From the NCBI GenBank assembly GCA_030596365.1, contig JAUVKG010000205.1, forward strand, positions 1 through 5,588: a stretch of DNA of 5,588 nucleotides, read 5' to 3'. Source of the DNA: Chlamydiota bacterium. Its GTDB lineage: Bacteria > Auribacterota > UBA3054 > B51-G9. Within the stretch, counting starts at the first letter, position 1. Each line of letters opens with the position of its first letter. Made by a program: the position numbers and the translations under genes. This document shows, in pieces, positions 1-5,467 of the stretch. A model generated the notes under the pieces. That model had not been told where the DNA came from. It worked only from the letters and a program-made list of their open reading frames with translations, and made no database searches.

Positions 1-77
1 TTTGCATGGCGTGTTATGATGGTAATTACCCGGTACCTTTTGAAGAGCCTATGTCAAAAAGCGCTCTTGAAAAGTAA
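1..77 (+). CDS. purF: Amidophosphoribosyltransferase, C-terminal end only (partial)
   Basis: The third forward frame reads CMACYDGNYPVPFEEP followed by a short tail, ending at TAA 75-77. The CxxC plus (F/Y)xGxYP pattern is what I recall from the C-terminus of PurF enzymes of the Bacillus subtilis type. In that family the two cysteines of CxxC are ligands of a structural 4Fe-4S cluster. PurF makes 5-phosphoribosylamine from PRPP and glutamine, the first step of purine synthesis in the cytoplasm. Only 24 codons are visible, so the glutaminase and phosphoribosyltransferase domains lie upstream of the window. A longer open frame overlaps this stretch (from about base 16 to 222), but it has no recognisable features and I treat it as non-coding. 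The assignment rests on one short motif and is probable rather than certain. Confidence 0.72.
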   Translation, partial: CMACYDGNYPVPFEEPMSKSALEK

Positions 78-100
78 AATAGATACTTATGATTTTTTTT
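37..100 (+). terminator. Possible weak terminator at the end of purF
   Basis: Bases 37-48 (CTTTTGAAGAGC) and 63-74 (GCTCTTGAAAAG) form a 12-base inverted repeat with one G-G mismatch and a 14-base loop. The repeat overlaps the last codons of purF. A run of eight T lies at 93-100, but it starts 18 bases after the stem. A smaller 5-bp stem, AAGTA 72-76 with TACTT 84-88, sits nearer the T run. Neither is a classic stem followed directly by T, so this is a weak candidate for ending the purF transcript. Confidence 0.25.
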
Positions 101-147
101 GTATGGAAAGCTTATGTTATGTTCTCATAATAAAAAAGCACAATCGC

Positions 148-176
148 TTGACTATTGAATTGATTTTTGTTACAAT
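148..176 (+). promoter_or_regulatory. Sigma-70-type promoter for the coiled-coil protein/lipoprotein pair
   Basis: The -35 element is TTGACT (148-153, 5 of 6 to TTGACA). After a 17-base spacer comes the -10 element TACAAT (171-176, 5 of 6 to TATAAT). A TG at 168-169 gives an extended -10 (TGTTACAAT). Transcription would begin near 182-184, leaving a leader of about 73 bases before the ATG at 256. This is the best promoter in the window and correctly precedes the first gene after purF. The spacer contains ATTGAAT, a short palindrome that also occurs in the 14-base motif at the ftsK and rodZ starts; that may be chance. Confidence 0.72.
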
Positions 177-220
177 TTATAACAGTTTAAAATATATAGT
201 AAAAACTCCTGCAAAATATT

Positions 221-238
221 AAATAACAAAGAAATAAC
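221..238 (+). repeat. Paired AAATAAC direct repeat in the leader of the coiled-coil gene
   Basis: AAATAAC occurs at 221-227 and again at 232-238, a spacing of 11 bases, just ahead of the gene start region. A similar pair (AAATAAC then GAATAAC) lies just before ndk at 1334-1347. It could be an A-rich translation-enhancing leader or simply low-complexity sequence. Confidence 0.3.
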
Positions 239-242
239 ACAT

Positions 243-246
243 GGAG
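243..246 (+). promoter_or_regulatory. Ribosome binding site that decides the start at 256
   Basis: GGAG at 243-246 lies 9 bases before the ATG at 256, a normal Shine-Dalgarno distance. It sits inside the apparent first codons of the longer reading frame that opens at ATG 241, which has no such site ahead of it. Starting at 256 also gives a protein beginning MKN directly before the hydrophobic anchor, so 256 is preferred. Confidence 0.6.
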
Positions 247-255
247 CTGAACAGC

Positions 256-1044
256 ATGAAAAATATCTTAATCATCATCATTGTAATTATAGCAGTAGTA
301 CTTGGTGGCCTTTGGGGCAAAACTATTGTTGACAAATCAAAAGCCGAAAAAGATCTTAAAGAACAGTTGAGCATTCAAAAGAAAAGTCTTGACTTAAAAA
401 CAGCGGAACTTAGTGTTGCTAACAAAGAAGTAGCAACTCATAAAGCAAAAACAACAAAAATTGCTGCTGAGTTGAAAGCAACGAAAGAAGGTCAATTATC
501 TGCTGCTAAAGATGAAATATCCAAGCGTGACGATCAAATCACTGAACATAAAAATATTGCCCAGGATTTGCAGAAAAAACTTGCAACTCTAAATAAACAG
601 CTTGAAGTTTCACAGGCTGACCTTGCTGCTAAGGATACAAAAGTTGCGAACATGACTCAAATTATTACCGGTAAAGATACAAAAATTGCCGGTCTTAATA
701 AAGATGTAGCTTCTTGGAAAGAGAAAGAAAAATTTGCTGATAACCTTGCGAAAACATATCAAAAATTACTTCTTGAAAACAAAATCCCCATCGAACCTAA
801 AAAGAAATTTGCCGGTCATATACTTACAATCCATAAAGATCCCGATTTCTTAATCTTGGATATCGGCTTGAAAGAAAATCTCCCGGTAGGTCAGGAACTT
901 AAAGTGGTACGCGATAATCATTTTATAGGCAAAGTTACTATTGAAAAATTATTGGATGAAGATGAAAACCTTTCTTATGCTGTTGTTAAGTCATTAGTTG
1001 ACGAGAATAATCAAATCAAAGAAGGCGATATAGTCAATAATTAA
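256..1044 (+). CDS. Membrane-anchored coiled-coil protein with C-terminal beta domain, function unknown
   Basis: I do not recognise this as a named gene. The 262-residue product has three parts. Residues 4-19 are an isoleucine/valine-rich transmembrane anchor after a short MKN start, which suggests a short cytoplasmic end and an extracytoplasmic body. Residues about 27-176 are a long charged, Lys/Glu/Ala-rich stretch with heptad-like character, very probably a coiled coil. Residues about 184-262 are a compact globular domain with hydrophobic strands (AGHILTI, FLILDIGLKENLPVGQELKVV, FIGKVTI). The glycine pattern 'D-I-G-x-x-x-x-L-P-V-G' resembles small beta-barrel domains such as the FlgT C-terminal type, where 'N-x-G-x-x-x-G-v-x-x-G' recurs. 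That resemblance is from memory. It is the first gene of the promoter-148 unit, and the lipoprotein follows after 27 bases. A structural role in the envelope is an inference. The alternative start at ATG 241 would add five residues. Confidence 0.85.
   Translation: MKNILIIIIVIIAVVLGGLWGKTIVDKSKAEKDLKEQLSIQKKSLDLKTAELSVANKEVATHKAKTTKIAAELKATKEGQLSAAKDEISKRDDQITEHKNIAQDLQKKLATLNKQLEVSQADLAAKDTKVANMTQIITGKDTKIAGLNKDVASWKEKEKFADNLAKTYQKLLLENKIPIEPKKKFAGHILTIHKDPDFLILDIGLKENLPVGQELKVVRDNHFIGKVTIEKLLDEDENLSYAVVKSLVDENNQIKEGDIVNN
631..714 (+). repeat. Two-heptad (42-base) internal duplication in the coiled coil
   Basis: Codons 126-139 (KDTKVANMTQIITG) and 140-153 (KDTKIAGLNKDVAS) are adjacent 14-residue units starting with nearly identical sequence. 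At the DNA level the first 17 bases of each unit (631-647 and 673-689) differ at only two positions. Fourteen residues is exactly two heptads, so the duplication preserves coiled-coil register. It looks like a recent local duplication within the rod. Confidence 0.45.
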
Positions 1045-1071
1045 TTTATTTCAATATCATACAATTCCATA

Positions 1072-1263
1072 ATGTCCGGAATATACATTAAAAGTGTCTG
1101 GGAGGCGAAGTGGAAGTTGATTGTTGTAATGATAATTCTGACTATTTCCGCTTGCAGTTCGATGGATGACAAGCGAAGAAGTGAAGCCGGTAGTACAATT
1201 CCGTGGAACAGGCCGGCGCCTTGGGAGGACAATCCTAGTATTACTTCACCAATTCGCTGGTAG
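1072..1263 (+). CDS. Small predicted lipoprotein with Trp/Pro-rich tail
   Basis: A 63-residue product of unknown function. Residues 1-27 look like a lipoprotein signal peptide: a basic region (KSVWEAKWK), the hydrophobic core LIVVMIILT, then the lipobox I-S-A-C with Cys28 as the lipidated residue. The mature peptide is only 36 residues. It has a charged start (SSMDDKRRSE) and a Trp/Pro-rich end (IPWNRPAPWEDNPS) with Trp at 45, 51 and 63. Ser at +2 would favour outer-membrane sorting under the E. coli rule, if that applies here. No Shine-Dalgarno precedes ATG 1072. A GGGAGG (1100-1105) lies 11 bases before an in-frame TTG at 1117, but that start would leave a 12-residue signal with no positive charge, so 1072 is preferred. 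It shares a transcript with the upstream coiled-coil gene and is followed by a strong terminator, which supports it being a real gene. Confidence 0.7.
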   Translation: MSGIYIKSVWEAKWKLIVVMIILTISACSSMDDKRRSEAGSTIPWNRPAPWEDNPSITSPIRW

Positions 1264-1283
1264 CGGCTTGAATATGAGCTTTT

Positions 1284-1330
1284 AAAAAGATGCAGAACCG
1301 CGGCAGCGGTTCTGCTCTTTTTATTTTATT
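1284..1330 (+). terminator. Strong intrinsic terminator
   Basis: GCAGAACCGC (1292-1301), loop GGCA (1302-1305) and GCGGTTCTGC (1306-1315) form a perfect 10-bp GC-rich stem, followed directly by TCTTTTTATTTTATT. The A-rich run AAAAAGA (1284-1290) pairs with TCTTTTT (1316-1322), extending the stem to 17 bp with a single bulged T at 1291. The flanking A and T tracts mean it could also work on the other strand, though no minus-strand gene ends here. It closes the coiled-coil/lipoprotein unit. Confidence 0.92.
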
Positions 1331-1333
1331 AAC

Positions 1334-1347
1334 AAATAACGAATAAC
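1334..1347 (+). repeat. AAATAAC/GAATAAC tandem in the ndk leader
   Basis: AAATAAC (1334-1340) is followed at once by GAATAAC (1341-1347), eight bases before the ndk ATG, in a leader without any Shine-Dalgarno sequence. It echoes the AAATAAC pair at 221-238 before the coiled-coil gene. No convincing -35/-10 pair is visible between the terminator and ndk. Confidence 0.3.
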
Positions 1348-1355
1348 AAAAACCT

Positions 1356-2513
1356 ATGAAAGAATTAGCTTACGTACTTATTAATCCTTATATAACGTAT
1401 AAATCACGTACCGGTGGCGTGATCAGCCGCCTGCTTTCACGTTCTGCAAAATTAGAACTTGTGGGAGCAAGAATGTTTGCGCCTAGTCAGGAACTTGTAG
1501 ATGAATATTTGAAAGCATTAAGTGACGACCATAAAAATGATGGTGCGAGTAGAATTGATGACCTTATTTATAATTATGTAAAAAATAGATATGCCCCGTC
1601 ACATGATGGCAGCAAAAGACGTGTTATGTTACTTGTGTTTGAAGGCGAAAATGCAATTGAAGAACTCAATAAAAATGTTGTTGGTTCTATTATTCGTGAA
1701 TATGTTGGCGAGACAATTAGAGATACATATGGCGATTACATTGAAGATGAAGAAGGTAATGTAATTTATTTTGAACCGGCAGTTATTGTCTCTCAAACAC
1801 CTAAGTCTGCTAAAAAACATCTTAATGTTTGGATGAAATATGCGGAAAAAGACAGCGGAATCCTTGAAAATATAGCTTTTCCTGAAAATGCTGATGTTCA
1901 AAAAACTCTTGTTATGATTAAACCCGATTCACTTGCTCAATCTAAAACACGTGCTGGTGCTGTAATTGATCTATTTGCTAAAACAGGTTTACGTATTATC
2001 GCTATTAAAGTTATACACATGACTGTCGAGCAGGCGATGGAATTTTATGGACCTGTTCGTCAATTCTTTGTAGATAAGTTTGCCGATAAAGTAGCCGGTA
2101 AAGCTAAAGAGGCTTTAGAAGGTGCTTTTGAATTCGATATTCCTGATGAAACTGTACAGCTGATAAAAGAACAACTTAAAGTTAAAAATGCCGATAATGA
2201 ATTCGGTAAAATCGTTAGTTTTATGACCGGATGCGACCCATGGAAAACTCCTGAAAATGAATGGCCGGTCGCGTCAAAAGAAACTTGCCTCGCGCTTGTT
2301 TATCAGGGTGAAAACGCAATTGAAAAAATTAGAAATCAACTTGGCAGTACTGATCCAAATAAAGCAGCTCCTGCGACGGTTCGCAAAGAATTCGGTCGTG
2401 ATGTTATGGTAAATACAGCTCACGCGTCTGACTCGCCTGAAAACGCAGAACGTGAAATGGGCATTTTAAATATTGCAGAGAATGATTTGATAGAAATAGT
2501 GAAAAAAATGTGA
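1356..2513 (+). CDS. ndk: Nucleoside diphosphate kinase, tandem two-domain form
   Basis: NDK moves the gamma-phosphate from ATP to other nucleoside diphosphates through a phosphohistidine and balances (d)NTP pools in the cytoplasm. The family is usually about 140-150 residues; this protein is 385. The C-terminal domain (about 183-372) holds the whole active site: Lys189 in IKPD, Tyr231, Arg326, Thr332 after GENAI, Arg343 in TVRKEFG, Asn353, and catalytic His356 in NTAHASDS. The spacings Arg-Thr 6, Thr-Arg 11 and Arg-His 13 match human NM23. This domain has about 59 extra residues between Tyr231 and Arg326, rich in acidic and lysine residues. The N-terminal domain (about 3-160) is recognisable from LINPYITYKSRTGGVISRL, FEGENAI and GETIRDTYG. 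It has Asn10 in place of the lysine and Ile144 at the histidine position, so it should be inactive. ATG 1356 is the first start, with no Shine-Dalgarno. The gene is followed by ftsK after 34 bases. Confidence 0.93.
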   Translation: MKELAYVLINPYITYKSRTGGVISRLLSRSAKLELVGARMFAPSQELVDEYLKALSDDHKNDGASRIDDLIYNYVKNRYAPSHDGSKRRVMLLVFEGENAIEELNKNVVGSIIREYVGETIRDTYGDYIEDEEGNVIYFEPAVIVSQTPKSAKKHLNVWMKYAEKDSGILENIAFPENADVQKTLVMIKPDSLAQSKTRAGAVIDLFAKTGLRIIAIKVIHMTVEQAMEFYGPVRQFFVDKFADKVAGKAKEALEGAFEFDIPDETVQLIKEQLKVKNADNEFGKIVSFMTGCDPWKTPENEWPVASKETCLALVYQGENAIEKIRNQLGSTDPNKAAPATVRKEFGRDVMVNTAHASDSPENAEREMGILNIAENDLIEIVKKM

Positions 2514-2536
2514 AAATAATTTTTGGTACGCGTAAG

Positions 2537-2550
2537 ATTATTGAATAATG
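2537..2550 (+). repeat. 14-base motif overlapping the ftsK start, copy 1
   Basis: ATTATTGAATAATG contains a perfect 6-bp palindrome around a central G (ATTATT-G-AATAAT), and its final ATG is the ftsK start codon. It is preceded by TAAG at 2533-2536. An exact second copy lies at 4901-4914 at the rodZ start. There is no Shine-Dalgarno here. Confidence 0.45.
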
Positions 2551-4893
2551 AGGAAAAAAACAACAGCAAATATAATAAAACCATCGCGATGGCGTGAGTA
2601 TTTATCAATTGCGCTTTTCGTTTGTGCAATTTTGCTATCTTTGGCATTGTTTTCATATAATAATAATGAATCCAATGATTCTTCACTGCCGCAAGAATGT
2701 ACTAATGCTGTCGGTACGATTGGTTTAACAATTTCTCACTGGTTGTTTAAAATTCTTGGTGTTTCAGTTTATATTTTCCCGGTGTTACTTATATCTTTTG
2801 CCGTAATGATGTTTATGCGGTTTGCTTTTCCGAAAGTTAAAAATCTTGTTTTAAGATCGTTTGCTCTTTTTGGACTTCTGGTTACATCATCCTGCCTTTC
2901 AGATATTTTTTACAGTTCTGATGTTAAATTTTTAAATATTGACTCAGCCGGCGGTATGCTGGGGAAACTGATTAATGATTCTTTTTTAAGGCAATATTTC
3001 GGAAATATCGGAGCTACAATTGTTCTGCTTGGTATTGCATTAATTCTTGTTTTGTTTTTGTTCGACACAAGTTTGAGAAATGGATGGTATTTGCTTATTT
3101 GGATCAGGAATGCGATTGTATGGACATGTCAAAAAACTTATATGTTTATTAAATGGCTCGGAATCAAAATATACACTTCTATTATTGCGGTTATTTCTAT
3201 TTTGAAAGAACGGTATGCTAAAAGAAAATTACGCGAACAAAGTAATATTAAAACAGTCATTGTTGTTACAGGCGATAAAAATAAACGAAAAAAGAAAAAT
3301 AATATTGTGCCTTTAGAACCGGAACAAGAACAGGATGTTCAAATTTCGGAAAAATCTATATCAACTGAAATTCCTGTACCGATTTCTCATCAGGAAATTA
3401 ATGAAAAAGTTGAAAAAGAAATCGAAGAAATATTACCACCTTTTGAAATACCTTCTTTAGATTCGTTGGATGAACCGACTGATGACGATATAGGTGAATT
3501 GGAACAGGAAGCTGCAGCGACAACTGAAAAATTAAAAGAAACATTTGTTGAGTTTGACGTTAAAGCGGATGTAGGTAATGTTATCTGCGGTCCTGTGATT
3601 ACCTGTTATGAAGTTCATCCTGCTCCTGGAGTCAAAGTGAAAAAAATTACGGGTCTTGAAAATGAAATTGCAATGGCAATGCAGGCAAAAAGTATACGTA
3701 TTGTCGCTCCGATACCCGGCAAAGACGCAGTTGGAATAGAGTTGCCTAATAAAACAAGAAGAATGGTCACTTATTCTCAGCTTGTTCATACTGATAAATA
3801 TGACAGAGCGGGTAAAAAGATGACATTGCCGCTTTCACTTGGTCAAACAATAGATGGAGAAGCATTTATTGATGACCTGACTAAAATGCCTCATTTGCTT
3901 GTAGCCGGAGCCACAGGATCAGGTAAGTCGGTTTGTATTAACACCATATTAATGAGTATTCTTCTTAAATTCAAGCCTAATGAACTTAAACTTATTCTTG
4001 TTGACCCTAAACATGTAGAATTAGTTCCTTATCATAATCTTCCTCATTTGCTTTTTCCTGTTCTTAATTCACCTGAGAAAGTTCCCGATGCTCTTGAATG
4101 GCTAATAGAAGAAATGTCATTGCGGTATAAATATTTCGCAAGATTCGGTGTCAGAAATATTGATATGTTTAACAAAAAAAGAAAAGAGGATAAAAGACCA
4201 CTCGAAATTAAAGCAGGTGCAGAAACAAGAGATGTTCCAGAATTCCTTCCCTTAATTGTTATTGTAATTGATGAATTGGCTGACCTTATGATGGTTGCTA
4301 AAGCTGAAGTGGAAGCCAGAATTATCAGACTCGCTCAACTTGCCAGAGCAGCGGGGATTCACATGATTATTGCAACACAAAGACCATCAACGAACGTTAT
4401 TACCGGCCTTATTAAAGCTAATATTCCGGCTCGAATTGCTTTCCGTACGACATCAAATGTTGATTCCAGGGTAATTTTAGATCAAATGGGAAGCGAAAAG
4501 CTTCTTGGAATGGGCGATATGCTTTATAAATCACCTAACGCAAGTTCTGTTGTCAGGCTTCAGGGAGCTTTTGTCTCTGAAGATGAAGTTAGAAATGTAA
4601 CCAGTTTTATTCGAGAACAAAGACAACCGGATTATGTTGATTTGGAAATCGTAAAAGCTAAACAGCAAAATGAAGAAGTTTTTCATGATGATAAAATTGA
4701 TGAAGCAATTAGAGTTGTTGTTTCTTCAGGACAAGCCAGCGCTTCATATCTGCAAAGGTCTTTAAGAGTTGGATACGCCCGTGCAGCAAGTCTTATAGAT
4801 ATAATGGAAATGAAGGGGATTGTTGGTCCTAAAAGGGGGGCTAAACCGCGTGAAATATTAATAACTCCGGAAGATTTACCTCCTATTGCTTAA
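2548..4893 (+). CDS. ftsK: DNA translocase FtsK/SpoIIIE
   Basis: This hexameric ATP-driven pump clears chromosomal DNA from the closing septum and brings terminus regions together. The N-terminal part has about four membrane segments (near residues 18-37, 68-90, 99-121 and 152-172). A basic, then acidic/Pro-containing linker (about 220-312) follows, including the ILPPFEIPSLDSL stretch typical of the region just before the motor. The alpha domain is about 313-420. The RecA-like beta domain has Walker A GATGSGKS (454-461, Lys460), Walker B IVIDELADLMM (Asp575, Glu576) and ATQRPSTNVITG from 609. The gamma winged helix (about 714-775; SYLQRSLRVGYARAASLID, GIVGPKRG) is the DNA-direction reader in known FtsK proteins. 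At 781 residues it is close to B. subtilis SpoIIIE and far shorter than E. coli FtsK, because the linker is short. All key motifs are intact. The start is ATG 2548, and rodZ follows after 23 bases. Confidence 0.96.
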   Translation: MRKKTTANIIKPSRWREYLSIALFVCAILLSLALFSYNNNESNDSSLPQECTNAVGTIGLTISHWLFKILGVSVYIFPVLLISFAVMMFMRFAFPKVKNLVLRSFALFGLLVTSSCLSDIFYSSDVKFLNIDSAGGMLGKLINDSFLRQYFGNIGATIVLLGIALILVLFLFDTSLRNGWYLLIWIRNAIVWTCQKTYMFIKWLGIKIYTSIIAVISILKERYAKRKLREQSNIKTVIVVTGDKNKRKKKNNIVPLEPEQEQDVQISEKSISTEIPVPISHQEINEKVEKEIEEILPPFEIPSLDSLDEPTDDDIGELEQEAAATTEKLKETFVEFDVKADVGNVICGPVITCYEVHPAPGVKVKKITGLENEIAMAMQAKSIRIVAPIPGKDAVGIELPNKTRRMVTYSQLVHTDKYDRAGKKMTLPLSLGQTIDGEAFIDDLTKMPHLLVAGATGSGKSVCINTILMSILLKFKPNELKLILVDPKHVELVPYHNLPHLLFPVLNSPEKVPDALEWLIEEMSLRYKYFARFGVRNIDMFNKKRKEDKRPLEIKAGAETRDVPEFLPLIVIVIDELADLMMVAKAEVEARIIRLAQLARAAGIHMIIATQRPSTNVITGLIKANIPARIAFRTTSNVDSRVILDQMGSEKLLGMGDMLYKSPNASSVVRLQGAFVSEDEVRNVTSFIREQRQPDYVDLEIVKAKQQNEEVFHDDKIDEAIRVVVSSGQASASYLQRSLRVGYARAASLIDIMEMKGIVGPKRGAKPREILITPEDLPPIA

Positions 4894-4900
4894 GATAATA

Positions 4901-4914
4901 ATTATTGAATAATG
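4901..4914 (+). repeat. 14-base motif before rodZ, copy 2
   Basis: This is an exact copy of ATTATTGAATAATG from the ftsK start, eight bases after the ftsK stop codon (4891-4893), again with TAAG (4891-4894) nearby. Its ATG (4912-4914) is not in the rodZ frame; it opens a 7-codon frame ending at TAA 4933-4935. Confidence 0.45.
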
Positions 4915-4916
4915 TT

Positions 4917-5465
4917 ATGCAGGAAAATAATATAAATATGTCTCAAGATTTTGAATTTGAATCCGTAACTGAACTTAATGAAACGATCGGACAAATTATT
5001 AACCGGTCACGTTTGGGAAAAGGGATAAAAATCGAAAAAGCTGCATTTGAAACTAAACTTAAAATTCAATACCTTCAAGCTATTGAAAATGATGATTTCG
5101 ATTCACTTCCAGCGCCTATATACGCGAAAAATTTCATCAGAATTTATGCTAATTTTCTCGGTCTTGACGGGATTGAAGTTTCAAAAAAATACGACTCAAC
5201 CAATATTGGGATTGCCGGATTACCACCACGGAAAAAACCAGCTTTTACTTATTACGTATCATTGCTCTTTAATTTTTTATTCAGACATCCTTTTATTTTA
5301 CTTGGAATAGTTGTTGTCCTGATTATTCTGTTCTTTTATCCGAGTGGTTCTGATGACATAGAACACGATGAATTGCCTTCTTTTCCATCTGCTACGCTTC
5401 AACCTGTATCTCTTGATGATTATCAACCGGTATTTGATCTTAATGAACCGCTTCCAAAATCTTAA
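4917..5465 (+). CDS. RodZ-like membrane-anchored helix-turn-helix protein
   Basis: RodZ proteins link the MreB cytoskeleton to the cell-wall elongation machinery. The N-terminal domain (about residues 15-93) matches the HTH_25 type: 'ETIGQIINRSRLGKGIKIEK', 'T-K-L-K-I-Q-Y-L-Q-A-I-E-N-D-D-F-D-S-L-P', and 'Y-A-K-N-F-I-R-I-Y-A-N-F-L-G-L'. A basic linker (PRKKP) precedes one strong transmembrane segment (about 125-141, ILLGIVVVLIILFFY). Only about 40 residues follow, acidic and Pro-rich. The DUF4115 domain common in longer RodZ proteins is absent, and the total of 182 residues is short for the family. The start is uncertain: ATG 4917 is used here, ATG 4938 would give 175 residues and has AGGA 13 bases ahead, and TTG 4905 is less likely. 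It lies between ftsK and rimO in the same orientation. Family membership is firm; a true MreB-linked role is inferred. Confidence 0.85.
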   Translation: MQENNINMSQDFEFESVTELNETIGQIINRSRLGKGIKIEKAAFETKLKIQYLQAIENDDFDSLPAPIYAKNFIRIYANFLGLDGIEVSKKYDSTNIGIAGLPPRKKPAFTYYVSLLFNFLFRHPFILLGIVVVLIILFFYPSGSDDIEHDELPSFPSATLQPVSLDDYQPVFDLNEPLPKS

Positions 5466-5467
5466 TA

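Noticed and set aside
112..132. Small TTATG...CATAA hairpin upstream of the promoter
   Set aside because: It has only five AT-rich base pairs and no following T run or partner site; this is expected by chance in such sequence.
16..222. Open reading frame of 68 codons on the + strand
   Set aside because: It overlaps the purF end in a different frame, spans the promoter at 148-176, and its translation has no domain, signal or conserved motif.
1041..1232. 63-codon minus-strand frame opposite the lipoprotein
   Set aside because: It is antisense to a gene with a clear lipobox and has no recognisable features of its own.
1316..1355. Separate promoter for ndk
   Set aside because: No -35/-10 pair with acceptable match and spacing is visible in the AT-rich stretch after the terminator, though ndk probably needs its own promoter or read-through.
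1629..1901. 90-codon minus-strand frame inside ndk
   Set aside because: It lies antisense to the conserved NDK coding sequence; its Phe/Ile/Asn-rich translation is typical of a shadow frame.
2420..2686. 88-codon minus-strand frame across the ndk-ftsK junction
   Set aside because: It is antisense to both conserved genes, with no start signal or domain.
3532..3789. 85-codon minus-strand frame inside ftsK
   Set aside because: It is antisense to the FtsK alpha domain; its Cys/His content comes from the complement of the ftsK codons.
1100..4850. G-rich stretches (GGGAGG near 1100, GGGGGG near 4836) as FtsK-orienting KOPS sites
   Set aside because: Neither matches the known GGGNAGGG pattern, and both lie within coding sequence explained by their codons.
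5047..5310. 87-codon + strand frame inside the rodZ-like gene
   Set aside because: It is a shifted frame of a gene whose own frame matches the HTH_25 domain and membrane helix.
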